Origin: Lachnospiraceae bacterium UBA3316
GTDB taxonomy: Bacteria > Bacillota > Clostridia > Lachnospirales > Lachnospiraceae
NCBI GenBank assembly: GCA_002361955.1
Contig: DESK01000041.1
Span: 32,256-96,255 of the forward strand
Direction: 5' to 3'
DNA: 64,000 nucleotides
In this document: in pieces, positions 35,772 to 44,058 of the stretch
Layout: the number at the start of each line of letters is the position of its first letter
Position numbering within the stretch: the stretch's first letter is position 1
Translations under genes and position numbers: made by a program
Notes under the pieces: generated by a model
What the model saw: only the letters and a program-made list of their open reading frames with translations
The model's database searches: none
Told to the model about the DNA's origin: nothing

Positions 35772-37046
35772 TTATTTCTTCAAAGCCTTTTTGTAGAAAT
35801 CAAAGCAGTCAAAAGTGGCAAAGTAATCTGCGGGAGTCTCCGCCCTTCGGATCAGCTTTGCGCTCCCGTCCTCCTGAAGGAGAATTTCTGCGGATTTCAG
35901 TTTGCCGTTGTAGTTGTATCCCATGGAAAAGCCGTGGGCGCCTGCATCGTGAATAAAGAGCAAATCGCCTTTTTCGATCTTGGGAAGCATTCTGTCAATG
36001 GCAAACTTATCATTGTTTTCACACAGGGAGCCTGTCACATCATATTTGTGGTCGCAGGGCGCGTCCTCCTTTCCCATTACCGTGATATGGTGGTAGGCGC
36101 CGTACATGGCGGGGCGCATCAGGTTTACGGCGCAGGCATCCACGCCGATATATTCTTTGTGGGTGTGCTTTTCATGGATTGCTCTGGTCACCAGCGCGCC
36201 GTAGGGGCCCATCATGTAACGGCCCAGCTCCGTATAGAGAGCCACATCACTCATCCCGGCCGGAACAAGGACTTCCTCATATACCTTGCGGACGCCTTCA
36301 CCGATGGCGTAAATGTCATTCGGCTCCTGATCCGGGCGATAGGGGATCCCGATTCCGCCGGACAGGTTAATAAAGGTGATATGGGCGCCTGTCTCCTCTT
36401 TAAGCCTGACAGCCACGTCAAAGAGCACCTTCGCGAGCAGAGGATAATATTCGTTCGTCACAGTGTTGCTGGCTAAAAACGCATGGATACCGAATTCCTC
36501 CACGCCCTTTTCTTTTAAGATCCGGAAGGCCTCAAAAAGCTGCTCTGTAGTCATTCCGTACTTAGCGTCGCCGGGATTGTCCATGATGCCGTTGCTCATC
36601 TGGAACACGCCTCCGGGATTGTAGCGGCAGCTCAAACGCTTTGGAAGGGTACCTACGGCTTTCTCCAAAACCTCAATGTGGGTAATGTCATCCAGATTGA
36701 TAATCGCTCCCAGCTCATTTGCGTATTGAAACTCCTCTGCGGGCGTATCGTTGGAAGAAAACATTATATCCTCTCCCACTGCGCCGATGGCCTGGGAAAG
36801 CATCAATTCTGTCATAGAGGAACAGTCGCAGCCGCAGCCATACTCCTGCAAAATCTGGATCAGGAAGGGGTTGGGTGTGGCTTTTACTGCAAAGTATTCC
36901 TTGTAGCCTTTGTTCCAGGAAAATGCTTCCTTCAGTGCTTTTGCATTTTCCCGGATTCCCTTTTCATCATAAATGTGAAAGGGAGTAGGATAGTCCTGGG
37001 CAATCCTCTCAAGCTGCTCCTTTGTTGCAAACGGTTGTTTTTTCAT
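35772..37046 (-). CDS. lysA: Diaminopimelate decarboxylase family (LysA-like)
   Basis: PLP enzyme of fold type III, expected to make lysine from meso-diaminopimelate. 424 residues; the PLP Lys is in EYFAVKATPN at about 53, the glycine loop is NLSGGIGIPY and the second active-site Cys stretch is TGSLCENND. Start MKKQPFATKEQ after GAAGAGGAGAATG. Related ornithine or carboxynorspermidine decarboxylases cannot be fully excluded. Confidence 0.85.
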   Translation of the reverse strand: MKKQPFATKEQLERIAQDYPTPFHIYDEKGIRENAKALKEAFSWNKGYKEYFAVKATPNPFLIQILQEYGCGCDCSSMTELMLSQAIGAVGEDIMFSSNDTPAEEFQYANELGAIINLDDITHIEVLEKAVGTLPKRLSCRYNPGGVFQMSNGIMDNPGDAKYGMTTEQLFEAFRILKEKGVEEFGIHAFLASNTVTNEYYPLLAKVLFDVAVRLKEETGAHITFINLSGGIGIPYRPDQEPNDIYAIGEGVRKVYEEVLVPAGMSDVALYTELGRYMMGPYGALVTRAIHEKHTHKEYIGVDACAVNLMRPAMYGAYHHITVMGKEDAPCDHKYDVTGSLCENNDKFAIDRMLPKIEKGDLLFIHDAGAHGFSMGYNYNGKLKSAEILLQEDGSAKLIRRAETPADYFATFDCFDFYKKALKK

Positions 37047-37167
37047 TTTTTCATTCTCCTCTTCTTACATTCTGATCTATATAGAAAGCATACCGCAGGT
37101 ACGCCTTCCCTGCATAGCTGCCCCAATAGACAAAATCCCTTCAGAAACCCTCCGTGCGCGATATGGA

Positions 37168-39135
37168 TTAATTTCCAAAGAATCCGTCCATCCTGTTCTT
37201 TTTGTCTACTATGCTGTTGTACTGCAGAATGGAATAGGGGATCAGCCCCTTCTTTTCTTCCTCTGCCCCATAGTCATAGAAGGTTCCGTCAGCCTCAGCA
37301 AAGAAATTCGCGGTTACCACCGGATACTTTTCGTAAAGCCCTGTCAGGTATTCCTGGTATTCTGTCTTCGGAAGCCCGGCCTTTTCCATCAGCAGGGAGC
37401 TAAGGTAATTTGCGCTGATGGCGTTGATCTCTTCCTCTTCGATGTCATAATTGGCCCATAGGGCGAAGGGCACCACATAGCCTTTGGAAAATTCCTCCGG
37501 AGAACTGTTTCTTGCGTTTTCGTCAATCCCCAAAGTGTGTAAAATGGGATTGCAAATGTAGTCGGAAGGCTGATGGTCACCAAACATAAGGATGATCGTT
37601 TTTTCTTCCTGTTCTTCAAAGTATGCCAAGAGATCCTTAAAGGCGTCATCTGTTTTTTTGATCAGCGTCAGGTATTTTTCTGTGGCATGGATCTGGGTTC
37701 CCTTGTCCCCCTCCGGCATATCGGTCAGCAGTACCTCCGGAAAAAGATCTTCGTATTCTTTACTGTATCCTCCATGATTCTGCATCGTCACCTCAAAGGC
37801 AAAAAGCTTTTCGCCCTCCTCTTTTTCCTCATACAGGTCGATCAGCTTCCGGAAGGCCGACGCGTCATCCACATATCCCCTGAGGGTGGTGGCCCAGGGA
37901 AAATCATCTTTAAAATAGACCTCTTCGAATCCCAGATCAGGATAAACCTGGTTTCTGTTCCAGCCTGTGGCGTAGTAGGGATGGATGCCCGCTGTCCGGT
38001 ATCCCAGCTGTTTTAGATGGGTAGCGAGACTGGGCATTTCGCTTTTGATAAACTGCTGATAAGGAACGCTTCCGGCAGGCATAAAGGCCATGCTGTTTCC
38101 TGTTAGGAATTCAAACTCTGTGTTTGCCGTATTTCCGCCCTTGACAGAGACATAAAGATTTCCCTTTACCGTATTTTCTTTCAGCGAGTGGAAAAAAGGC
38201 ATGGCGTCTTCGCTGATCCCAAAGTCGCCGTACGTCGAAAGATCGGAAAAGGCCTCATTCATGATTACAAGAATGTTCGGCTTGTCTTCTGTCACTTCCT
38301 CCTCTTTGTGTACGACGGACTCCCGGATCTCCTCTGCCTTTTCCACAGAATAGCCTGTGGGCTTCTCCACATTCAGATAGCGCAGATTTGCCAGAAAGGC
38401 TGCCGTCCAGCCATTATTTCTATAGAGCACGTTTGGTGTAAAGAGAATGTCGTCCATCCCGAACGCATCTTCCACAGTCTCCACCTGGATGGCATTCACA
38501 TAACCTGCCATAAGCAGGACAGAAAGCCCCAGGACTCCGATCCGTACACGCAGCTTTTTGAATGTAAGGCTTGTCTTTTCGCCGAGAATCATCAGGTACG
38601 CAAAGCCTATCAGTACGAATACTACCCGAAAATTCAGAGTGAAAGAATAATTATCTGTGATGCTGGTAGCCGTTCCGATCGAAAAGATATCCCAGGGGAC
38701 GATGGGCGAGGAACGAAAGCTGACTACAAAGTAGTTGGCCAGCCCCGCGATCATAGGGATCACAGGTCCCGCCACACATCCGAACCGGCTGCTTCCCAGA
38801 AGGGCTGTCCAGATACCGTACATTATAATATAGAAGAAATAGTTAAGAAGCAGGAGGGCCGGAGTCAAATCCCAGGGCACATGGGTGTAAAATTCCATGC
38901 AGCAGAGGGCGGCAAATGGAAGCAGTAAAAAGACAGCCCCACTTGCCTTTTTACCGATCTTGACATCCAGAACTGTCAGAAGACCTGCAAAAATAGACAA
39001 AAAAAATGCCAGAGCCAGCTTACCTCCCTGTAAGCCATCGCCCCACACTGCACTGATACTTATGATGCACAAGACTGCCGCTGTCACTGCCCCTGCTGCC
39101 CGTCTTGTCTTTGATTGACTGATAATTTTTTTCAT
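37168..39135 (-). CDS. LtaS-type membrane sulfatase / phosphoglycerol transferase
   Basis: 655 residues: about seven membrane segments in the first 245 residues (the ends of helices match MKKIISQSKT...GYVNAIQ), then an extracellular sulfatase-fold domain (about 285-590) with PNILVIMNEAFSD, the catalytic Thr in GGNTANTEFEFLTG and FGDHQPSDY for metals. Family members polymerise glycerolphosphate for teichoic acid or decorate glycolipids. No clear neighbours of that pathway, so the exact acceptor is unknown. Confidence 0.88.
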   Translation of the reverse strand: MKKIISQSKTRRAAGAVTAAVLCIISISAVWGDGLQGGKLALAFFLSIFAGLLTVLDVKIGKKASGAVFLLLPFAALCCMEFYTHVPWDLTPALLLLNYFFYIIMYGIWTALLGSSRFGCVAGPVIPMIAGLANYFVVSFRSSPIVPWDIFSIGTATSITDNYSFTLNFRVVFVLIGFAYLMILGEKTSLTFKKLRVRIGVLGLSVLLMAGYVNAIQVETVEDAFGMDDILFTPNVLYRNNGWTAAFLANLRYLNVEKPTGYSVEKAEEIRESVVHKEEEVTEDKPNILVIMNEAFSDLSTYGDFGISEDAMPFFHSLKENTVKGNLYVSVKGGNTANTEFEFLTGNSMAFMPAGSVPYQQFIKSEMPSLATHLKQLGYRTAGIHPYYATGWNRNQVYPDLGFEEVYFKDDFPWATTLRGYVDDASAFRKLIDLYEEKEEGEKLFAFEVTMQNHGGYSKEYEDLFPEVLLTDMPEGDKGTQIHATEKYLTLIKKTDDAFKDLLAYFEEQEEKTIILMFGDHQPSDYICNPILHTLGIDENARNSSPEEFSKGYVVPFALWANYDIEEEEINAISANYLSSLLMEKAGLPKTEYQEYLTGLYEKYPVVTANFFAEADGTFYDYGAEEEKKGLIPYSILQYNSIVDKKNRMDGFFGN

Positions 39136-39167
39136 TCCTCTAATCTTTCCATTCTAAGTTGTTTTAT

Positions 39168-39198
39168 CCGGAAAGGGTTTGGATCTTACCCTTTCCGG
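39168..39198 (-). terminator. Hairpin between the rhomboid-like and LtaS-like genes
   Basis: CCGGAAAGGGT and ACCCTTTCCGG form a perfect 11-bp stem with a 9-nt loop. No T-run follows on the minus strand, so it may be an attenuator or bidirectional element. Confidence 0.65.
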
Positions 39199-39212
39199 TG
39201 GTTAGCATAGAT

Positions 39213-40040
39213 TTAATGTCTCTTTACATGGGTATGGGAGAACAGATGATCCTGGCAATATTCGTAATTTCCGTCGCATTTCGAACAGAAGCGAAATTCC
39301 AGATCGTCCCCGTCCAACTCTGTGCGGCCGCAGATGGCACATTTATGCTTTGTAATGCCTTCCGGCGGTGCGCTGCGCTGGATCTGCTTATGAAAATGCT
39401 GTCTTCTGCGGAGCTCTTTTGGCGAGATGCGCCTGATATTCCGGTTCATCAAAAGGAAGATCAGGAAGTTGGCGAGGGAAGAAAGAATGACGGTTCTCCC
39501 AGCCCATCCGCTGTTGATAAACCCATATATGGTAATCACGCCGTAAAGCAGGCCCATCCACTTCATTTTAATAGGAACTAAAAAGTAAAGATAAACCCGA
39601 TCCTCCGGGTAAATCGCGGCATAGGCTAAAAAGATCGATACATTGACATAGTAGGTGCTGAATGCAGCGCCCAATTGCCGCACGCCGCAAAAATACAGGA
39701 TAAACGCTCCGACCAAGGAAGCGAACATTCCCATAAAAATGTAGACATTATACCGAAAGGTTCCCCAGGCGCGTTCCAGCGAGTTTCCGAGAGAATAGTA
39801 CAGCATCAGCATAATGATCGTAAACAGCCCAAGGCCTTCCGGCGGAATCAGTACCCAGCTTACAAGTCTCCATATCTGTCCCCGAAGGATCAATGCCGGT
39901 TCCAGAGTCATATAGAGAAAAAGGTTTGGCGCCGCCAGTTCTATGACATAGCCGATCACGTAAGTAATAATGATGTAAAACGACAGGTTACGAATGGCAT
40001 ATCTGCCAAACTTTCGTTCCATTTTGTTTAAAAATTTCAT
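39213..40040 (-). CDS. Rhomboid-like pseudoprotease with C-terminal zinc ribbon
   Basis: 275 residues with six predicted membrane segments (about 19-200) in a rhomboid-like order: the SLGNSLERAWGTFRY signature (83-97) fits the GxxLExxWG motif of rhomboids. The catalytic Ser motif GxSG is absent (LGAAFSTYYVN instead at 123-133) and the helix that should carry the catalytic His reads SSLANFLIF (187-195). A cytoplasmic tail (233-275) has a zinc ribbon (CAICG, CSKC, YCQDH). It is likely inactive as a protease and may bind membrane proteins. Confidence 0.75.
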   Translation of the reverse strand: MKFLNKMERKFGRYAIRNLSFYIIITYVIGYVIELAAPNLFLYMTLEPALILRGQIWRLVSWVLIPPEGLGLFTIIMLMLYYSLGNSLERAWGTFRYNVYIFMGMFASLVGAFILYFCGVRQLGAAFSTYYVNVSIFLAYAAIYPEDRVYLYFLVPIKMKWMGLLYGVITIYGFINSGWAGRTVILSSLANFLIFLLMNRNIRRISPKELRRRQHFHKQIQRSAPPEGITKHKCAICGRTELDGDDLEFRFCSKCDGNYEYCQDHLFSHTHVKRH

Positions 40041-40061
40041 GTATACGCCCTTCTTTGTTTC

Positions 40062-41003
40062 TTAAAACAGATCTTTCTTTGAAAAAATCAGCGCTACGAT
40101 GAGGCTCAGCACCAGAGAGGCGAGAATGACGATCAAAAATCCCCAGGAACTTCCCGCAAAAGGCATTCCGGAGCTGTTTACATTCATACCATAGGCGCTG
40201 AAAATCATGGTGGGAATCGACATCACAATGGTTACGGTGGCCAAAAACTTCATGACAATATTCAGATTGTTGGATATAACGGAGGCAAAGGCATCCATCA
40301 TACCGCTTAAGATGCCGCTGTAAATATTTGCCATCTCAATAGCCTGCTTATTCTCTATGATGACATCCTCCAGAAGTTCCTCGTCTTCCGGATAACGTTT
40401 AATGCTTTCCGTCTTTAAGAGCTTTTCCAGGACTACTTCGTTTGACCGGAGGGACGTGGTGAAGTACACCAGAGATTTTTCCAGCTCGAGAAGCTCGATA
40501 AGCTCCTGGTTTCTGGTGGAACCGTGCAGCTTCTTCTCCACAACCTCACTCTTTTTGTCAATGATTCGCAGGTAATGCAGGAACATGGTGGCATTTCGGT
40601 AAAGAATCTGCAGGATAAATCTTGTCTTTTTATTTGTGTAGAAATTCCTGACCCGTCCGTCCATAAAGGAGGACAAGATCGGTGTATCCTCCAGGCAGAC
40701 GGTAAAGATCACATTGTCTGTGACCACGATAGACATAGGGATCGTTCCAAACCAATCCTTTTCATTTCTCTCCTCAATCACCGGGATATCTACCAGAATC
40801 ATGGTGTAGTTGTCCTCCACCATGATACGGGAACGTTCCTCTTCATCCAGAGGCGCCCGCAGGTCGTCCTGCTCGATACCATACTCATTTGCAATCTCCA
40901 GGATCTCGGTGGCTGTGGGGTCGATCATGGCTACCCAGCACCCTTCCTGAATTTCATTTACCTGATGGCATGCTCCATCAATTGTTCTGAAGATTTTAAT
41001 CAT
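40062..41003 (-). CDS. corA: CorA-family divalent cation transporter
   Basis: Channel for magnesium (or other divalent cations) in the inner membrane. 313 residues from the ATG at 41003 (AAAGGAGT, 9 nt earlier); upstream GTG/ATG frames are less well placed. Long N-terminal cytoplasmic domain with helical stretches, two C-terminal membrane segments and the signature YGMN before NVNSSG. The gene has an unusually long 5' leader. Confidence 0.94.
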   Translation of the reverse strand: MIKIFRTIDGACHQVNEIQEGCWVAMIDPTATEILEIANEYGIEQDDLRAPLDEEERSRIMVEDNYTMILVDIPVIEERNEKDWFGTIPMSIVVTDNVIFTVCLEDTPILSSFMDGRVRNFYTNKKTRFILQILYRNATMFLHYLRIIDKKSEVVEKKLHGSTRNQELIELLELEKSLVYFTTSLRSNEVVLEKLLKTESIKRYPEDEELLEDVIIENKQAIEMANIYSGILSGMMDAFASVISNNLNIVMKFLATVTIVMSIPTMIFSAYGMNVNSSGMPFAGSSWGFLIVILASLVLSLIVALIFSKKDLF

Positions 41004-41228
41004 GACTTCGTAACTCCTTTCGATCATCCCACGCAGGCAGGATCATCGCATAGGTGTCCTGTCCAGTGGTTATTTTCTGTTCTTTACTTTTCGCTGTCTA
41101 TGTTCGCACCAACTATGACTAGGCCCACCTTCCATGGAATCACGCTTCCTTTCCGCTTTTGCTTCACCGATTTTCAGTAACGAAACGTTACCCAAAGAGG
41201 AACACCCTTTGGGTAAAAACACATTTCC
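41004..41228 (-). other. Hairpin-rich 225-nt leader of corA
   Basis: Non-coding stretch between the predicted transcription start (about 41228) and the corA ATG. It contains TTACCCAAAG/CTTTGGGTAA (41188-41216, perfect 10-bp stem), a GTAACG-AAA-CGTTAC stem (41177-41191) that overlaps and so excludes it, a GGAA..TTCC palindrome in the middle and a GC-rich fold near the end (41028-41072). The M-box and NiCo riboswitch consensus could not be recognised. Confidence 0.55.
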
Positions 41229-41234
41229 GTATAT

Positions 41235-41263
41235 AACTTAGCAGAACCGACCGTTTTTGTCAA
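41235..41263 (-). promoter_or_regulatory. Promoter of corA with long leader
   Basis: Minus strand: perfect -35 TTGACA (41263-41258), 17-bp spacer, TAAGTT (41240-41235) preceded by TGC, an extended -10. Weak -10 but strong -35. Confidence 0.6.
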
Positions 41264-41288
41264 TCGCTATACTTATTTTATTTTTCAC

Positions 41289-41471
41289 TTACATCTGCTT
41301 TCGCACAATCTTATATTCGTCTCCCATCCGAAAATAGGGACACTCCCTGTAGTTGCCCGAAACAAACCGTCCCATCTCGTCTTCATCCAGGTTTACTTCG
41401 CATATGTAGCACTCATACTCTTCGTCGTAACTGTAATTCATACAATATTCGCATTTGGAACTTCTGCTCAA
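41289..41471 (-). CDS. Small Cys-rich DUF6472-type protein
   Basis: 60 residues with CEYCMNYSYDEEYECYICEVN and a later ECPYF, giving five cysteines and many acidic residues; likely binds a metal. The start is TTG, one base after the stop codon of the nitroreductase gene, indicating coupled translation. Similar to a Lachnospiraceae small family whose function is unknown. Confidence 0.75.
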   Translation of the reverse strand: MSRSSKCEYCMNYSYDEEYECYICEVNLDEDEMGRFVSGNYRECPYFRMGDEYKIVRKQM

Positions 41472-41472
41472 A

Positions 41473-42273
41473 TCATTCCCCGCCTTTCGTCATTCGTTTT
41501 CCTACGGGCGCCGCGTAAAGGGCAAATTCATTGTCTTCCTCTGACGAAGGCCCGGAGACAAATTCCATCAGTTCGTCAAGGAGTTCCTGATCATAAGCGC
41601 CTATGGCACAGGTGCCGCAGCCGATGGCCTCGCAGGCCAGATACAGGTTCTCACATACATGGCCTGCGTCGATCAGCATATATTTGTGTGCCTTTCTTCC
41701 ATAACGCCATTCTGTCCGATAGGGCAGGACGCTCCAGACAAATGTGACGGGAGCTTTCGCCGCGAACTCCTGACCGCCCAGCGCCGCCTTCAATTCCTCC
41801 CCGTAGTCTGCTTTTTCTGCCCATAGCTCCAGGCTGTGAGGTTCCGGCAGATAGTGGTAGATTCCCGGCAGCAGCCCTTCGATGTTCCTGACAAAAAGGT
41901 ACGTCTCAAAAGGATGCCTGGAGCCTGCGGAGGGCACATTCCGGAAGGTTACCTGTCGGTATCTTCCGGCGAATCGCCGGACTCCCTGGGTGGCCCATAG
42001 GAGAAAGGACAGCTCTTTCAAAGAGAGCGCCTCGTCAGCATACTCCCTGCAGCTCTCCCGTTCCTTTAAAAGTGTAAGAATCCCCTTATCCTGGACCACA
42101 TCCTCAAAATCCAGGGGAAGCCTTATCATGTCTCCTGGTTTTGCTTCTTTCAGAGGCTTGGGAAATGGCAGCTTCTGCTGCTGGTCGGTAGGTTCCTCCT
42201 TTGCATCTGCGGAGGTGTAGCCCTTCATCATCTCCCGCTGTTTTAAAATCTCATATCTGGTGCTTTCATTCAT
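41473..42273 (-). CDS. SagB/ThcOx-type nitroreductase-fold oxidoreductase
   Basis: 266 residues with an FMN nitroreductase fold: SCREYADEALSLKELSFLLWAT, FRNVPSAGSRHPFETYLFV and the end of the domain near EAIGCGTCAIGAYDQ. Family members oxidise azoline rings in peptide natural products, but no precursor peptide or cyclodehydratase is nearby, so a stand-alone role in small-molecule redox chemistry is more likely. The small DUF6472 gene follows one base later. Confidence 0.8.
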   Translation of the reverse strand: MNESTRYEILKQREMMKGYTSADAKEEPTDQQQKLPFPKPLKEAKPGDMIRLPLDFEDVVQDKGILTLLKERESCREYADEALSLKELSFLLWATQGVRRFAGRYRQVTFRNVPSAGSRHPFETYLFVRNIEGLLPGIYHYLPEPHSLELWAEKADYGEELKAALGGQEFAAKAPVTFVWSVLPYRTEWRYGRKAHKYMLIDAGHVCENLYLACEAIGCGTCAIGAYDQELLDELMEFVSGPSSEEDNEFALYAAPVGKRMTKGGE

Positions 42274-42454
42274 TCTGGTATCCTCCTGTTAAACCGTGGT
42301 TTCCCGGTATTTTTCTGCGGGCAGCGAACCGGACGGGCTGTCCGCAGGAACCCGGCAGCAGCCGTGGGCTGTTAACTGGTTTCATCATATCATCCCATAT
42401 CGGTAATCTCAAGGAAAACTTGCCGGTCAGTTTATGCAGCTGCCCGGAAAAGGG

Positions 42455-42715
42455 TTACTCTTCTCTTCCCCACCATGTTTCCTCAGGCTGCCTTGCGGCA
42501 TCATCCTCCAGCGGCATGGGAATGCCTGCCAGGCGCAGCTTCGGAATACAGAGCTCATCTCCGATCTGGAGATTGTAGACGTTTATATAGGGATTTGCGA
42601 ACAGAAGGGCGGAAACGGTTACTCCGTACTTCTGTCCAAGCTTATAAAGTGTGTCGCCCTTTTCTATTACATGGATGAATCCAGGGCAGCAGCATCGTTT
42701 TCTATTTTCTAACAT
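42455..42715 (-). CDS. Small LysM-domain protein
   Basis: 86 residues: a short N-terminus with CCCPGF, one LysM repeat (HVIEKGDTLYKLGQKYGVTVSALLFANPYINVYNLQIGDELCIP, about 15-58) and an acidic tail ending EETWWGREE. LysM binds N-acetylglucosamine polymers such as peptidoglycan. No signal peptide is visible, so either it acts inside the cell or is exported by a route not seen. It has no close co-transcribed neighbour. Confidence 0.85.
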   Translation of the reverse strand: MLENRKRCCCPGFIHVIEKGDTLYKLGQKYGVTVSALLFANPYINVYNLQIGDELCIPKLRLAGIPMPLEDDAARQPEETWWGREE

Positions 42716-42788
42716 TTTGGCACCTCTCTTTCAAAAATGAACAGTAACCACTGTTATAATCTAATCTATGCAGAGGACAAAAGATTGT

Positions 42789-42817
42789 TGAAAAACTGTT
42801 TTATATCTTATATACTA
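42789..42817 (+). promoter_or_regulatory. Promoter of aroC
   Basis: -35 TTGAAA (42789-42794), 17-bp spacer, -10 TATACT (42812-42817). The leader is about 70 nt long and has a small GGTAT/ATACC stem. Confidence 0.75.
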
Positions 42818-42892
42818 CTCTTACCGCGGAAATTGGTATGCGATTCCTAACGTTATACCGACCGCAAGAGAACAGATATGTGAGGTGTGACT

Positions 42893-43999
42893 ATGGCAGG
42901 TTCAACATTTGGCAATATATTTCGTATTACAACCTGGGGCGAATCCCACGGAAAAGGGGTCGGAGTCGTCGTAGACGGCTGCCCCGCGGGGCTCCCTTTG
43001 GAGGAAAGTGATATCCAGAAGTATCTGGACAGAAGAAAACCGGGGCAGAGCCGTTACACGACTCCCCGCAAGGAGGAGGATACGGTGGAGATTCTCTCAG
43101 GCGTCTTTGAGGGAAAAACCACGGGCACGCCCATTTCCCTGGCCGTGTACAATAAAACCCAGCGTTCCGGGGATTACAGCGCCATCGCCGACTGCTATCG
43201 TCCCGGTCACGCAGATCTGACGTATGATATGAAGTATGGGTTCCGGGATTACAGAGGAGGAGGACGATCTTCGGGCAGGGAAACGATCGGCCGGGTGGCG
43301 GCGGGAGCCATTGCCTGTAAGATTTTAGAGGAGTTTGGGATAAAGCTTCTCACCTACACGAAATCCATCGGATCTGTGGAGGTGTCTCCTGCCAGGTTTG
43401 ACGCCGGACAGATCCCTCAAAATCCCTTTTATATGCCCGATGCCCAGGCTGCGCAGGAAGCTGTCTCCTACGTGGAGAAATGCATGAGCGCCCAGGACTC
43501 CACCGGGGGAATGATCGAATGTGTGGTGACCGGCATGAAGCCGGGCGTCGGTGATCCGGCCTTTGAGAAGCTGAGCGCCAATCTGGCGAAGGCAATCTGT
43601 TCGATCGGAGCTGTCAAGGGCTTTGAGATCGGGGACGGCATGGCAGTGGCAAAAGCCAACGGCTCCCAAAACAATGATCCCTATGAAATGTCACCTGAGG
43701 GTGAGGTCATCAAGCTGACCAACCATTCCGGCGGTATTCTGGGCGGGATCAGCGACGGCAGTCCCATCATTTTCCGGGCGGCCATCAAGCCCACCCCTTC
43801 CATCTCCCGGGAGCAGTCTACGGTCACTAGGGACGGGCGCAGCATCCATGTGCAGGTGAAGGGCCGTCATGACCCGATCATCGTGCCCCGCGCCGTGGTG
43901 GTGGTGGAATCTATGGCCGCCCTCACGCTCCTTGACATGATGTTTGCCAGCATCCATTCGAATATGGAAAATCTGGTAAGGTTTTTCAAAAATTGCTAA
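42893..43999 (+). CDS. aroC: Chorismate synthase
   Basis: Last step of the shikimate pathway; needs reduced FMN. 368 residues with FGNIFRITTWGESHGKGVGVVVDGCPAG at the start, DRRKPGQSRYTTPRKE and RSSGRETIGRVAAGA. The ATG at 42893 is preferred over a GTG two codons earlier that overlaps the AGGTG ribosome site. It is alone on this strand between minus-strand genes. Confidence 0.97.
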   Translation: MAGSTFGNIFRITTWGESHGKGVGVVVDGCPAGLPLEESDIQKYLDRRKPGQSRYTTPRKEEDTVEILSGVFEGKTTGTPISLAVYNKTQRSGDYSAIADCYRPGHADLTYDMKYGFRDYRGGGRSSGRETIGRVAAGAIACKILEEFGIKLLTYTKSIGSVEVSPARFDAGQIPQNPFYMPDAQAAQEAVSYVEKCMSAQDSTGGMIECVVTGMKPGVGDPAFEKLSANLAKAICSIGAVKGFEIGDGMAVAKANGSQNNDPYEMSPEGEVIKLTNHSGGILGGISDGSPIIFRAAIKPTPSISREQSTVTRDGRSIHVQVKGRHDPIIVPRAVVVVESMAALTLLDMMFASIHSNMENLVRFFKNC

Positions 44000-44003
44000 A
44001 ACA

Positions 44004-44043
44004 AAACCCCCTGTGCGGATGGTTTCCTTCCACACAGGGGGTT
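44004..44043. terminator. Bidirectional terminator between aroC and the lactonase gene
   Basis: AACCCCCTGTG pairs with CACAGGGGGTT; the plus strand ends TTGGCTTTTA and the minus strand ends TTTTGTTTTAG. It serves both convergent genes. Confidence 0.9.
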
Positions 44044-44058
44044 GGCTTTTATAGGTAA

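Noticed and set aside
37047..37167. Lysine riboswitch in front of lysA
   Set aside because: The gap of about 120 bp is too short and has no matching elements.
41028..41228. M-box, NiCo or cobalamin riboswitch in front of corA
   Set aside because: None of the conserved blocks I know for these classes can be found; only a general structured leader is reported.
41289..42715. Azoline peptide (TOMM) gene cluster around the SagB-type gene
   Set aside because: No YcaO cyclodehydratase, precursor peptide or exporter is present within the neighbouring genes.
42738..42748. Match of 11 bases (TGAACAGTAAC) to the end of the repeat family
   Set aside because: Too short to separate from chance; no second end nearby.
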